From: Xenoacremonium recifei | Taxonomy: Eukaryota; Ascomycota; Sordariomycetes; Hypocreales; Nectriaceae | Assembly: GCA_012184525.1 (NCBI GenBank) | Contig: WOFQ01000036.1 | Coordinates: 298,156-362,155 of the forward strand | Direction: 5' to 3' | DNA length: 64,000 nt | Part shown: piece after piece, positions 1 to 11,367 of the stretch | How the letters are laid out: each line of letters opens with the position of its first letter | How positions within the stretch are numbered: the first letter of the stretch is position 1 | Translations under genes and position numbers: made by a program | The notes under the pieces: model-generated | The model's database searches: none | What the model was told of the DNA's origin: nothing | What the model saw: only the letters and a program-made list of their open reading frames with translations

Positions 1-138
1 TGGCTCAACACTACTGGATTTCTAGCCCACTTCAACTCTGCTACCCTACACGTTGATTTTAATTGACAGCGTTGGCATAGTATTACTTCCTAACTTCGCA
101 TACATACAAGATATCTCCCAAGACCCCGGAAGTAAAAG

Positions 139-768
139 TCAAGCATATTGACATTTCCCTTCATAAGTATCCGCAAACACCTCGTCCTCGCTGTCCTCAT
201 CCGTGTCACTCACTTCAACCTCCAAACACTCGTCAATGGTCGCGGACTCCGCGCTCTCATCCTCAGCCTCGTCAAACTCCTCTCCCTCAACATAATAGAA
301 GTTGGAAATTGGCTCAGGGTGATAAGACAGCTTCAGGATCACGAAGCTGACTGCAGTGATGGGCAGAACCCAAATCACCCAGAACACACCACTCAGTGTG
401 ATTTCATACCAGGTTTCTGCCTCGTGCAGAGTAAGAATACCAACGAAAATCGAAATAGTTGAGACCGCCACTATATTAACATTGTTCACAATCGTTTCCA
501 TCAATGTAAATCCTACAACAGTGTCAGTTCTAGAGGCATCGATACATCGCGGAATATGGTTTTCCTACCAATTCGAGGTGTCCGGACGAAATTCATGACC
601 ATGGTCATGACCACGATCGCCATCAGGGTGGTGAAAAAGATTGCTACATCTCAAATCAGTCCCAGATGCTCATCGTGGGAACCAAACCTTTTGACACTCA
701 CCACCGAATAGCTCAATCACCGTGGTGTCCTTTTTGGACAATGTAAGCCTAGTGTCCATTTCGGCCAT
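139..768 (-). CDS. Small three-pass membrane protein, function unknown
   Basis: I join three exons on the minus strand: 768-702, 643-569 and 512-139, giving 171 residues. Both introns have GT..AG ends (gtgagt donor, then gtagga donor; TAG acceptors), and the frame stays open across both joins. The protein has a short polar N-terminus, a hydrophobic segment at about 23-42, another at about 54-75, a third at about 83-106, and a C-terminal tail very rich in Asp and Glu. This suggests three membrane spans and an acidic soluble tail. I recognise no family motif and do not assign a function. The start at 768 is the first ATG in frame in exon 1. Its 3' end points to the window edge, and no operon-like partner is visible. 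Confidence 0.6.
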
Positions 769-2045
769 TGTCAAAATTAGTGATGACCAAGAACTAGCTA
801 AGGGTATGTATGACTGGGGACTGAGAAGAGCGGGTTTGAGAACGGCAAGAGGCTCGTTAGCATTATCTTTAGGATCGTGGGAATCTGGGAGGCCAGGGCA
901 TAGAGGGAAGATGCTGCGGGGTGAAGAATCTGGGGCAACAACAAGACGACATTGATGGGAAGATGCCCTTAAATAAAGCAACTACTCGGTCCTATTATGA
1001 GCCTCCCCCAGCGGGGATACACCCACCCTTGCGGTTTGGACACAGAGAAGATGAACCTTCTTCGTCAGCCACATCTGTTCCCCCAATACTGGGAATGGTC
1101 ACATGGAATTGACACCGAAAGAACAAGATATTAACTGGGCAATCGCGGGATGATCATATATATATAAAGAATATATGGACGCAGCTTCTTTAATAGACTA
1201 GAAAAAAAGGATTCTGTGTGATCTGACTGTCATTGTCTTGCGAAAGTAGAAACGTCATTGATCATGCCCAAAGTCAATTGACAACCCTGACCACAGAATC
1301 TGCTTGCAAGAACCTTGGAAAGGACACATAATGATCAACGAGCTCGGCAATGGCGTTCTGAATTACTAAAATCGCCACGTATTAATGGCGCCGAGTGCTG
1401 TTGAGGCCAATAAACAGTTTATCACTGGTCCAGGATCCCGGATGATTCCGTTGAGAAGCACATGGTAGGGAGGCTAAGCGCCGGGAACCTTCACATGCTC
1501 ACGACGAACTGCTTCTACTTCATATCCTATTATACAACACAAGCAAAGGAGACCTCACGCCATGCCATCGCCTACAGCACCTTGATTAACATGCATGAAA
1601 GTGGCGCTCAAAGTTCGCTTGCAGTTTTCCCGCCACTGAGTCTGGACCCCAATGTGTATGGTACATGGAATATCGTCGAGAAGAAATTACATAATAAAGC
1701 GAATTCGAACAGATTTCCATGCGTGGATTACATGGAATCTCGTCAGAAAGAATGTATGTATAAACTGAATTCGACCGGAATTCTATCTAGATACTGTCCA
1801 TACGTAGACATTAGCGCCACCAAGACTTCGCCCGTTCTTGTGATCTCCGAATCCCCTCCCGCCAAAAAAACCATCTATGGTACCATAGGCGTAATAAACA
1901 TACATGATTCAACTAGGGGGTATAATAACAACAAACATTACATCAAGGTCCCTTTTTTTTCTCTCTAGAAATAGAATGTACCGAGTCGCGCCTCGCCGGA
2001 ATGAATATAATAAAAGAAATTGTGTGCGTATGTCGAAGGCCCGTT
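769..2045. other. Intergenic spacer, no supported gene
   Basis: This is the upstream region of the small membrane protein and the 3' flank of the palmitoyltransferase gene. It contains a TA-rich stretch near 1155-1176. An open frame at 1462-1968 has no recognisable motif or splice pattern, and I treat it as chance. Confidence 0.5.
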
Positions 2046-4079
2046 CTACTGGGCGTTCTCGTTTCGTAGCGTCACCGGGCCCTGGAAGCCCTGGCTGGGT
2101 GGATTCACACTGCGCAGCTCCAGGCCTTGGGAGGGGCTTCGAGGGCGTTGTGACTTGTGAATGCCCAGCCGTTGATCACCCTCATAGTACTGGGTCTTGA
2201 ATTGATAGTATGACGGCTGTCGTGGGCGGCAGAGCACAGCAATGAGGTTCTTAATGACGCTGGCCTGGCTAAACGCCCTGAAACGTTCCGTCTTGATGAA
2301 CTTGTGTGAGTTCATGTACTCTCTCGTAGTTTCGCCGCGGGCCATGAGGAAGACGTGATAGCCCATCAAGGCCGCGGGATACAGAAAGGCGATGAACCCG
2401 TATATGACGAGGGCGAACGGGACACGGAAGTGGTCAATGGCGTGTCCGAAGGAAGTACCCTCGCGCTTTCGGTAGACCAGAATTTGCGTAAGACTGGTAC
2501 CTATCAGGTAGAGTGCAAGGAGCGTGGCAGCTGAGACAAAGGTGAAGAAATATCGGTAGTTGCGTTTCCCGACACAGTTGTTGAGCCAAACACAGTGGTG
2601 GTCATGAGTTTCGATGCAGTTATCGCAGAGGCGGCAGTGATGCGCACGCGGAGGCCGCCAAATGTTGCAGGTTCGGCAGTGCTTAACGGGAACCTCCATC
2701 GCAGCCGAATTGGCTTCTGCCGATTTAATCAGGGCCCAGTCCGTCGTAGGAGGACCCAGTTGCAGAGGATCATTATCATCAGGCGGGGGAAATCGATGGA
2801 GATTGCGAGGGAGAATCTGCACGTGTTAGCACGGGCACCGCCATGTCTGAGACTCGAAGTGAGTGAGTGAGTGAGTGCTTACCCCCGGATCTGACACTGA
2901 CGCATGGATGAACGATGAGAAGCAGATGTAGGCAAGATAGGCAAAGACCACGGGAAGGGCGGGAGAAACATGATGCCACAGCCATGGCGCCTCAAAGCCG
3001 AAGAAGAGGGCACAAGGAAGTACAACAAAGAATCCTGTTGCGATGTTGATTGGCCGTTGCTTGGTGTTCATCCAGCGACCGCCCACACAGAAGACCATGT
3101 TACCATCGAAGTACTGGTAATTTCGGCCACGTCCCGCCTTGCGACCGCCTTGCTCCGTGCTTTGTGTTTGTTTGCGACCCTGAGAGTCGATCGGCCGCAG
3201 CTGTGGAGATGATGCCGACGAGGACAATTTCTCAGCACCCTCCGTGCTACGGTTTTGGCTGGCTTGTCCGTCACTCTTCCCGGGCATCAGAAAGCTGGAT
3301 CGGAAGGACCGTGGAGACTTGATAGGGCTGGGCATGTTGGCGAGGTCCTTATAGCTCTTGTCCACCTGGATGTGGAGGTGATTCGACGTCTGCTCTGACT
3401 TTCTCTGCAGCGGCCGCATACTGTCAGAGAGGCTCCCAGTCGCATAATGACCGGCTTGACTTGGACTGGTGTTTGCCGTGATTCTGTCTAGCGTCTCTTG
3501 TTCCGTCATCTCGGTTCCCCGTGACGGTGGCGCCCGCGCATTGTCGTCAGTGCTCGACGTGCGCTGAACCTGGGCAATCGGATTCGAGATGATGCTCTGC
3601 CGCGCCTGGCTTCCACCCACATCCGTCGCATTGTCATCTACAGGCCGCGTCTGGGAGCTCATCGTTGTTGGACGAGGCGCTCCTCCGCGCTGCGCCTGGA
3701 GCTTCTGCGAACTCATAGGCCGGAAGAAGGCGTTGGATGTTAAGGACGGTGCATGGCTTCGACTGGTGAGACTGCCTGTTCTCCCGATCGTCGTCGACCC
3801 AGCGCCCGTACTTGCGACGCTCCCACGCTTAGCTGCGAGTCCCTTTCGGAGCTGTTGGCTGGTCCATGCGCCTCTCGACGAGACTCCGGTGCGCGCAGTC
3901 CCGGGCCGCGAAGCCATCTCGGCGCTCCTCCCCAAGCTCTGCCGCTTGATGTCGCGTTCGCCGCCGTCATCGCTGGCAATGTCCGTCATGCGCGACGAGA
4001 TGATGCTCGGCGGCCCCGGCATATCCGATCGCGGGATCTGCGGCGCCGGGAAGCCATCGCCATCGCCGCGTGAAGCCAT
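2046..4079 (-). CDS. erf2: DHHC palmitoyltransferase, Erf2 type
   Basis: Protein S-acyltransferase of the Erf2 family, which with Erf4/Shr5 palmitoylates Ras-type proteins at the ER. Exons 4079-2883 and 2816-2046 join in phase 0 (gtaagc donor; gctaac branch and CAG acceptor) to give 655 residues. The first ~300 residues are a Ser/Thr/Pro-rich disordered extension typical of filamentous-fungal members. Next come two membrane spans, then SDPG followed by ILPRNLH across the splice, the Cys-rich domain with DHHC at about 471-474, and two more spans. The family TTxE motif is present as ETTREY after the last span. The catalytic cysteine of DHHC is intact. The intron carries a CACT tandem run next to the donor. 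The start is the first ATG, and its upstream region is shared with a divergent gene. Confidence 0.93.
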
Positions 4080-5147
4080 GGCCTGTGGTGCTACAGAGTG
4101 TCCGTCCTAGTTGTTGCACAAACACGCGTCCTGCTAGACCATGCCCCGTCCCGTCCCGTTCGGTTCGGCTGGTGGCAGATGCGGATTTCCAAAGGAGAGG
4201 ATCGAGTCGGTTTAGGTAAGGTAGGTTGTTCAGCGCGAGGTTGTCACGTCCGGAGAGGTCGGCAGGGTCGGCACTTGGCCCGGGACTCGAGGCGGGTGCA
4301 AGGATGGACGGGTTGGTTTGTCACCGGCCGCAGAATTAGAAGTTACGAAGGAGTGTCGTGCACGCGTGTCGTACAGAATTAAAACAAGCCGTATAAGGAA
4401 CGAAGACGGTGAGAAACGAAGAGAAGAAGGGGCGCGAGGGCGGCAGCGACTGGGCCAGTGAGGCGGGAGGCGAGTGCTGCTCGTTCCTTTTTTTCGATCG
4501 CCGGCTGGTTGCGAGTGACGATATAACTCGTTGCTGGGTTGCTTGGGCCCCCCATGTCCCCATGTAAGGGGCTAGCAAGGCAATCTTGCACGCTGGGCCG
4601 CCTTTCCCAATGAAAGGTGAAGCGTCCTAGCGCCGCCAGGGTCAGGGTCTTGTTGGTCTTGACTCCCGCAGTCTCATAATCTGGACGCTCAGGACGAGGA
4701 TGGAGGGAGGGGTCTCGCTCTCGGCGCGTGTAAGTCGATTCACGTCACTGCAGAAGCTTAATGGGCTGCGACGCGTCTTAGACGACTCGCGGGCGGCTGT
4801 CAAAGAGCGTCGGGAATGTGCTTAGTGCTGGCTGGCTGGATTGGGCTGGGGGATCGTCCTGGCGATGCAATGCGCTGCAGTGGCCCGCTGGTAAGTGGCT
4901 TCCAGGAGGAACTGGTCGGCCTCGATTCTCAGGCACCCACGCCTGAGGCACGCCAGCAGAAAACGTCATTCGATTCGGCAAACGTGATCTGTCACGTGAG
5001 TCCAGTCCACCCAGGCATTGGCCAATCGCGTGCTTCGCAAACTGGGAACCTTCAATCAGTCGCCGAAATCATACGAGAACTTCAAAGCTTCAAACCCGAC
5101 ATCGACCCTCCTCCCATTCCGCACAGCGTCAACGCCCAACCGTCACA
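4080..5147. other. Divergent promoter region between erf2 and the mitochondrial protein gene
   Basis: About 1.07 kb separates two start codons on opposite strands. I see no protein gene in it. The right-hand side holds an E-box and a CCAAT box, listed separately. Confidence 0.6.
4992..5026. promoter_or_regulatory. TCACGTGA E-box and CCAAT box
   Basis: A perfect palindromic TCACGTGA lies at 4992-4999, and CCAAT follows at 5022-5026, about 125 bp before the ATG at 5148. TCACGTGA is the Cbf1-type bHLH site and CCAAT is the HAP-complex site; both are commonly used in promoters of nuclear genes for mitochondrial proteins. Occupancy is inferred, not shown. Confidence 0.4.
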
Positions 5148-5727
5148 ATGGCTGCCAACGTCACTCGCCGATTCTTCACCACCACCGCCCGCCGTCTTCA
5201 GGACGCCCAGAAGGCCGAGCTGAAGAAGGAGACCAAGCGCAACCCCGAGCTTCTGGTGCGTCATAATACCTCGGGCCTTCCCGGGCTCTGCTCGCCTTGA
5301 CGACCGACGACAACAAGTTGATGGAGGGCCAATTGCTAATCTGACTCGGCGAACTGCAGATTCTCGGCGGTGTCATGGTCGCTGCTCTCGGCGGCGCTGG
5401 ATTCTACTTCGGTATGCACCCAACATCGCCTGCATTTCTTCAACATTGCTCGAGGGAGGAACCCCCATTTCGCTGACTTCGCATCTCACCACTTCAGGCT
5501 CTTCGCCCACCAAGTCCACCTCCGAGTCCCCCGTCAACATTGCCAAGGACGGTATGCCCTGGGAGGGCTCCGGCTCCGGCAAGTACAAGTACCACCCTGG
5601 TGGTGACCCGACCAAGGAGCCCAAGGACGCCCCCAGCGCCCTCAACGTCGTCGTCGTTCCCAACGTCACTCTCCCCGCCGAGCTTCACGACAAGTACAAC
5701 AAGTGGGGCAAGGACGGTTACCCCTAA
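5148..5727 (+). CDS. Small single-span mitochondrial protein, unknown function
   Basis: Three exons (5148-5255, 5360-5411, 5498-5727) encode 129 residues. Donors are gtgcgt and gtatgc, and both acceptors are CAG. The N-terminus, with RRFFTTTARRLQ, is an Arg/Thr-rich amphipathic sequence lacking acids, as in a mitochondrial presequence. The tiny second exon encodes one Gly/Ala-rich membrane span (ILGGVMVAALGGAGFYF). The remainder is hydrophilic, with Lys/Gly/Pro-rich sequence and a conserved-looking end VTLPAELHDKYNKWGKDGYP. A small inner-membrane protein or respiratory-complex accessory subunit would fit, but I cannot name the family. The upstream CCAAT and E-box support expression as a nuclear gene for mitochondria. 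Confidence 0.75.
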
Positions 5728-6314
5728 GGGAGAGGAATTGGCATCTTTACTGTACAATGAGCAGCTGAATGCATCGTGAGCATAGAGGGAGGGGAGCCGG
5801 CGGATTGATGGGGAAGGGACAAGAGGAATGACGGGACCAATCCTCGATCCCTGTGTAGATAATGGGAGGGCCTCGAGCATTGGATTACCCTCATGTTTGA
5901 CCTACGGCCCGCCACACAAGAATTTTCTAGCTTTGTGTCTGAATTGTCGAGTTCATTGTTGTCAGATCGCGGGCAGCCTCGGTATCCAGATTTCGGCGTG
6001 ACCCGGTCGACCGGGGATGTGACCTGACATTTTTCTGGATCCAACCTTTGCACGACGCATTACATTATCAATTGTAGAGCACAAAATCGAGTGGCCTTGA
6101 TTAAAGATAATTGACGGGTGCTGAATCTCAGTTCTGCCCCCCAAAATGTTGCAATTTTAAGAATGCCGAGTAAGTATACCAAACCCTCCCTATCAATGTT
6201 TGTAGTCGCGTGGTATCGTAATGTCATAACACCATGCATTTTCGTGTTTTCAACCAACCGACTCCTCCTTATCCCCATGCACAACAACTCCGGCCATGTA
6301 TCCAACCACCGTCA
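5728..6314. other. Convergent 3' intergenic region
   Basis: Spacer between two genes that converge. It should contain both 3' UTRs. I see no ORF, tRNA or repeat that I can support. Confidence 0.5.
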
Positions 6315-7763
6315 CTAAGCAATCAGCGTCTCGATTTCTTCGGTCGAGAACCCAAACAGATGCAGCAAGTCCAGCAGGCTGTCGCCGTTCAGCCGAGCAT
6401 CAGCCTCCATCTGCACTCGTGGCTTCGCGTTCCAGGCGACGCCCAACAACCCGGCCTTGTCCAGCATGAGCAGGTCGTTGGCGCCGTCGCCTACGGCCAC
6501 GACCTGCGAGAGATCGATGCCCTCCTTGGCGGCGATCTCGAGCAGGAGATCCCGCTTGCGCTCCTTGCCGACGATGATGCCCTCAACCTCACCCGTGAAC
6601 TTTCCATCCTCGATGACGACGTGGTTGGCATGAGCGTAATCAATGCCCAGCTGTCCAGCGAGCCATCCTGTCAAGGGCTGGAAGCCGCCAGACAGCACGG
6701 CGGTCTTGACACCCAATCGCTTCAGCGCCTTGATCAGCTCTGGCACGCCCTTGGTGACATCCAGCACAGACTGGAGATCTTGAAACAGGGTAGCAGGCAG
6801 GCCCTTCAACAGGGCAACGCGCTCTCGGAACGATCCCTCAAACTCCAACTCTCCGAGCATAGCGCGGTGCGTAATTTCAGCGACACGCGCAGGCAGGTCT
6901 GGGGGATCCTTGACAGTGTCGGCCAGCAGATCGATCACCTCCTGAGTGATCAAAGTGCTGTCCATGTCAAAGACGACCAGCCGAGGATGCCGCCTCCACA
7001 CGGTGTCCTTCTGCAGAACCACATCCACGTTCCACTCCTGCTCGAAGTTGAAGATGCTCTCATGCTTTCGCAGGTCATTGAGGGTCAGGTAGTCAGGTGA
7101 CGGAGGGGGTGACAGCGTCAGTTCCACAACGCGTGGATGTTCCTGATTGTCCAGACATCGGTGTGACGAGTGTGGTTCCTCGGCGCCCTTCTGTGGTGGA
7201 AAGCTGGACATCAAATGCAGGAAGGATGTGATACACAACGGCGAGATGTACGACCCGTAGATGTGATCTAGCTGTTCTGACTCCATGGTCTTCGGCTCGA
7301 GCGGGAACTTCTCGACATTGTTGGTGGGCGCCATGTTCGATGGCAGGGACTCGTTGCTGTCCGAGAAGGTCGCCTTGACCGGTGACCGGTTACCCGTGCC
7401 ATTGGTCGAAACATGCCCTGTTCGGCCTTTGTAGAAGATGGTCGCGATGAGCCGATCCGTCTTGTGTCCGGCGGGCGGCGCGCAGTTCGGGTGGGAGAAG
7501 TTGTGGCTCAGTCCGCTATCAACTATCGTGGGCGGGCTCTCTTCTGAGGGGATGCCATTGAAGGGCAAAAAGCTCTTGGGCGGCGACGCAGCAGCCGTGC
7601 TCCCAAAGTCCTCGACGACGGTGTCGATGCCGTGGAACTGCTGCTCAGACTGTCTCGGAGGGCGGTACTGCTGGTGATCACTAAGATAGGAGCTGCTCCT
7701 CATGGAGCTCGTCAGCTGCGGGCGAGCAGCATTCTGCCTGGTGGGGTTGGCCGTGTCAGCCAT
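6315..7763 (-). CDS. ser2: Phosphoserine phosphatase (HAD superfamily)
   Basis: Catalyses the last step of serine synthesis, converting O-phosphoserine to serine. It is one exon of 482 residues. The HAD core is complete: motif I VVFDMDST at about 263-270 with nucleophile and acid/base aspartates, motif II SGGF at 358-361, a motif III lysine near 400-404, and motif IV GDGAND at 425-430. The cap begins with ITQEVIDLLAD, typical of SerB. The first ~150 residues are low complexity, and roughly 160-250 could be a degenerate ACT-like regulatory part as in many SerB proteins, which I infer only loosely. The long N-terminus relative to yeast Ser2 is normal for filamentous fungi. A double CCAAT motif (attggccaat) lies at 8044-8053, about 285 bp upstream of the start. 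Confidence 0.93.
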   Translation of the reverse strand: MADTANPTRQNAARPQLTSSMRSSSYLSDHQQYRPPRQSEQQFHGIDTVVEDFGSTAAASPPKSFLPFNGIPSEESPPTIVDSGLSHNFSHPNCAPPAGHKTDRLIATIFYKGRTGHVSTNGTGNRSPVKATFSDSNESLPSNMAPTNNVEKFPLEPKTMESEQLDHIYGSYISPLCITSFLHLMSSFPPQKGAEEPHSSHRCLDNQEHPRVVELTLSPPPSPDYLTLNDLRKHESIFNFEQEWNVDVVLQKDTVWRRHPRLVVFDMDSTLITQEVIDLLADTVKDPPDLPARVAEITHRAMLGELEFEGSFRERVALLKGLPATLFQDLQSVLDVTKGVPELIKALKRLGVKTAVLSGGFQPLTGWLAGQLGIDYAHANHVVIEDGKFTGEVEGIIVGKERKRDLLLEIAAKEGIDLSQVVAVGDGANDLLMLDKAGLLGVAWNAKPRVQMEADARLNGDSLLDLLHLFGFSTEEIETLIA

Positions 7764-10407
7764 TGTGCTTTGTTGCGCTGCTTTTGGGCGATGACGTCGT
7801 GGCGAGACTGGTCGGGTGCCGAAATGGTGTTCTGTTCTGCAGGGTCGCGTGTAAGGGATCGAGAACTCAAGTGGTCGACGGGCGCCGAGGAGTCACCGTC
7901 CACGGCATATCACGACTCGGTATCGGTATCAGAGGGGTTCGGAGGAGGTTTGGGCGCCTCAATGAAATTCTGCCCTGAGCGCCCGGGGCCGGCGAATTCT
8001 CTCCGGCCCATGTTGGCCTGCCACTGCCAGAGAGACAAGAGAGATTGGCCAATGGCAGCGGTGGATGGGGCGGCTGTCAGTCTTTAGTGCCAGGGGATTG
8101 GCTGGACGATGCTGGAATCATAGCCGCAAGCCTCTAGTGGTGGAGGTCTGGAGGGGATGAGGTCACTGGCGGCTCTGACGCGGGCCAACTCCAGGTTCTG
8201 GAACGTCGTGTGTGAAGGTCCATGGAATTAGGTGTCTGTTCGTGTTAAGAGACTTGCTCTGCCGGACAGAGACTTGTGATTCTCGTTCAAGGTTCCTAAG
8301 GAGGGTTGCATGTGAATCGGTTCGCGGAATTATGAATCATCTGCGGAGACAATTGACGCAAACAAAGAGAAGCTGAGTAATGGACCGACGAGCACATGCG
8401 GAATTTGGCAGTATCGATACTTCCGATGACCTGGAATCGTAAACGGCGCGTTTTATGTGACGCATGCGAAGGTTACGGCGACGGGCCGCAGCCATGATGA
8501 TAGGGTTCGTTCGTGATTTCTAAGACGCTCGGATACCGGCGAGCACGAGCTTTACTAATCCGCCCGCCAACGACCGACTGCACCTGCCACAGAGAGCTCT
8601 GGGCGTTCGCGGCAGTTGTTCGGGAGATGATGCCTGAAAGACAAGGGAGGGCGAAGAGTCACAGATAACGGACGAACGAGATCCAGGCTCAGCACAGACC
8701 GTCCGCTGCGAAAGCTTCCATGCCAACAAACCAACCAACCGGCACTCACACACTTGACACAGACACCCTCGTCGTCTCGTCTGAACTCGACGCTACCGGC
8801 TGAGACAAGCCCACGCCTGCAAGCACGCAATCGCCTCGGCATGCCGGCGAAACCAATCGCCCGCCCACCCCGCGTCGCGCGCACACGAGCATTTTCACAG
8901 GGCATCATCTTCCGGGATTGGCCGCCCATCCCATCCGCCCTCCCCTCCCTCTCCCCCGCCTGCAGTGGGTGCACTAGCAGAAAAAGAGTGCTTCTGGCTC
9001 CAGCTTATGCATCCCAGCCCTGTCCTGCATTCAGGTCTCGGATAGTCGCTGCCAGCCTTCGGTCCATCGGTACCGACAAGCGACGCCCGGGCGGCTGAAT
9101 GACGGACTGCTGCCCTGCCCAGATCCCCGGTTGCCGCCCCCGACTGACGGCTCGCCGAGCAGCTTTTCTGATAGGCCATGTCCAAGGACTGCGCGACTGC
9201 AAGTGTGTCAGTCATCCATCCAGCCAAAGTGGCGACACCGCTGCTGTCTCTTGCGACAGACGGGCCTCGAGCGTTATCCCGTGGGACGGGCAACCGTAGA
9301 GGGCATGGTCGGGCTGGCCGGGGCGGTGCTGGCAGGAAAACGCAAGCACCGGGTTTGATGGCATGCTCAGAGCTGACCTTCCTTGGCTCCGGATCATCAG
9401 TGTGTTATAAGCGCCTCCCGGCGTTCCGCCTGTTCCTGAGGCTCTTGGCTCGCGGGGGACCTTTGGGTAGTGCAGAGTGCCTCATCTCGCCGTCTCTGAC
9501 GTGCTCGGCCAGAGGAGATCGCACGAGATGAGATGCCCACCAGGGCAGACGATACGATACGATGAGATCATCTTCCTCCCTCAGCAGCCAATTTCTAAGC
9601 CGTGCACTCCATGATCCATCCAGCCCAGCCCAGCCCAGCCAGGGCGTCTCGTCCAGAAAAAAAAAAACCCTTCCAAAACGCCATCCACGCCCCCAGTCTA
9701 AGCTGCCCAACGGGGGCGCGCAATGTACTCGGTACCTCGCGTCGTGGCCGGTTTTGCTGGTGTTTTCGTCGTGCAAGACGAGCCGCCGCAAGTCCCCTGG
9801 ACCGGCCCCAACGTTAAAAAGGCAAAGTCCAGGGCCGGCGCCTCGGCCAATCAGCGCGGCCGCCCACCATCGCGAAAGGCATAGCGTCGATGTCGTGATC
9901 GGTCTCTCCATCCCAGGCCTCTTGACAATCTTCATGGCCGCGATGGCGCAATTGCTCATCCCCTCTCTTCTGACGCTCCAGCGTAGCAGGAGCACCGTAA
10001 ACAGGCGTAGGCTTTCGGCTCTGATGCTGCAATCCAAATTACTAAGGTTGCCTGGACCGGGGGGTGCGGGCGGTCGCCCGGACTTAACCTGTAAAACGCC
10101 CCCCTTCGCCAGCACAACTCCTCGCCGCCTCTTGAAAAGACAAACCACTTGCTTTCTCCTCCTTCTCCCTCACTCGCCCTGCCCAGTTGTCTGTTGTCAT
10201 CCATTGTCCTTGACTGTCGTTCGGCATATTTCTAATCAAACGTTAACGGCCATTCCCAACAAGAGAAGTGGCTTACCTTGCTTGCCGTCTCTTATACCCC
10301 CTACCCTTGCCCCCAAAGCCCTCAGCAAGGACACAACAACACGACCCCTCTCTCTCTTCCCCTTCTCCCACATCTCCAGACACATCACATCCTCTTCACA
10401 CACCAAG
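7764..10407. other. Long divergent spacer between ser2 and the PAPS reductase gene
   Basis: About 2.6 kb without a gene I can support. It includes a CCAAT palindrome at 8044-8053 near ser2 and another CCAAT at 9847-9851 about 560 bp before the PAPS reductase start. From about 9560 the sequence is C/T-rich and stays open in the reductase frame (see findings). A candidate CYS3/MetR-like site is at 9943-9952. Confidence 0.5.
9943..9952. promoter_or_regulatory. Possible CYS3/MetR-type sulphur regulator site
   Basis: ATGGCGCAAT differs by one base from the palindromic CYS-3 consensus ATGRYRYCAT. It lies about 455 bp upstream of a PAPS reductase gene, a known kind of target of this bZIP regulator. 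A single imperfect site is weak evidence. Confidence 0.2.
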
Positions 10408-11367
10408 ATGTCGTTCGCCATGACACAAACCTCCTCTCAGTCGTCCTTCCGGGACATCAAGCTGGACACGCAAGAGTGCGAGTCGGGATATGCCTCAGCA
10501 GAGGCGTCCGAGTACTCTTCGCCAGCGTCATCGACGACCCTTCCCCGAGTCTCGCTCACCAAGGCCCACGTCGACCACCTCAACAAGATGCTCGAGCCCA
10601 TGCACCCCATGGACATTCTTCGATTCTGCAAAGTCATGTTCCCCAACCTTTACCAGTCGACAGCATTCGGTCTCACTGGTCTCGTCACCCTCGACATGCT
10701 CTCCAAGATCCAAATAGAGAACCCCAACTCGCCCCCGGTTGACCTGATCTTCTTGGATACCTTGTATCACTTCAAGGAGACCCATGACTTGATCGACCGC
10801 GTCAGGCAAAAATACACTAACATCAAACTCCACATCTTCAAGCCCGACGGCGTGGAAACTACCGAGCAATTCGAGGAGACTTACGGTGCGGAGATGTACC
10901 ACACCGCTGCCGAGATGTATGACTGGGTCGTCAAGGTCGAGCCCCTCCAGCGGGCTTATGAGGAGCTCAAGGTTGCTGCCGTGCTCAACGGCCGACGACG
11001 ATCTCAGGGCGCTGCTCGAGGCTCCATCCCCATCATCGAACTCGATGACGAGCGGGGCGTTGTCAAGATCAACCCCATGGCCACTTGGACCTTCAGTCAA
11101 GTCAAGAGCTACATCGACAGATACAACGTCCCCTACAACGCCCTCCTCGACCAAGGCTATAAGTCTGTCGGCGACTGGCACTCGACTTCGCCTGTCGGCG
11201 AGGGTGAGGATGAGCGTGCAGGCCGATGGAAGGGCCAGGCCAAGACTGAGTGCGGCATCCACAACAAGAAGTCGCGATACGCCCAGTTCCTCGAGGAGCT
11301 GGAGCGCAAGGAGCGTGAGCAGAAGCTCACCGAGGCGCTTGAGAAGATTGCTGAGCCTGTCGCATGA
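10408..11367 (+). CDS. met16: Phosphoadenosine phosphosulfate (PAPS) reductase
   Basis: Thioredoxin-dependent reduction of PAPS to sulfite in assimilatory sulphate reduction, in the cytosol. A single exon of 319 residues from the ATG at 10408. The N-terminal third is variable. The nucleotide-binding adenosine-phosphosulphate reductase fold follows, with DLIFLDTLYHFKETHDL (LDT..HF being characteristic) and a C-terminal KTECGIH at about 279-285, whose cysteine is the catalytic residue. The C-terminal tail is a charged helix. I place the start at MSFAMTQ because it is preceded by CAAG immediately before ATG and begins the conserved length. The frame is open far upstream, but that sequence looks like leader. 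TYW3 follows on the same strand about 540 bp downstream, with no functional link apparent. Confidence 0.94.
   Translation: MSFAMTQTSSQSSFRDIKLDTQECESGYASAEASEYSSPASSTTLPRVSLTKAHVDHLNKMLEPMHPMDILRFCKVMFPNLYQSTAFGLTGLVTLDMLSKIQIENPNSPPVDLIFLDTLYHFKETHDLIDRVRQKYTNIKLHIFKPDGVETTEQFEETYGAEMYHTAAEMYDWVVKVEPLQRAYEELKVAAVLNGRRRSQGAARGSIPIIELDDERGVVKINPMATWTFSQVKSYIDRYNVPYNALLDQGYKSVGDWHSTSPVGEGEDERAGRWKGQAKTECGIHNKKSRYAQFLEELERKEREQKLTEALEKIAEPVA

Noticed and set aside
1462..1968. 168-codon open frame on the plus strand
   Set aside because: No recognisable motif or typical codon use; composition fits non-coding spacer.
6234..7100. 288-codon frame on the plus strand across phosphoserine phosphatase
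   Set aside because: It is the antisense shadow of a clearly conserved HAD gene.
9405..10148. 247-codon frame antisense to the PAPS reductase leader
   Set aside because: Basic, Arg-rich, low-complexity translation with no motif; overlaps the C/T-rich leader on the other strand.
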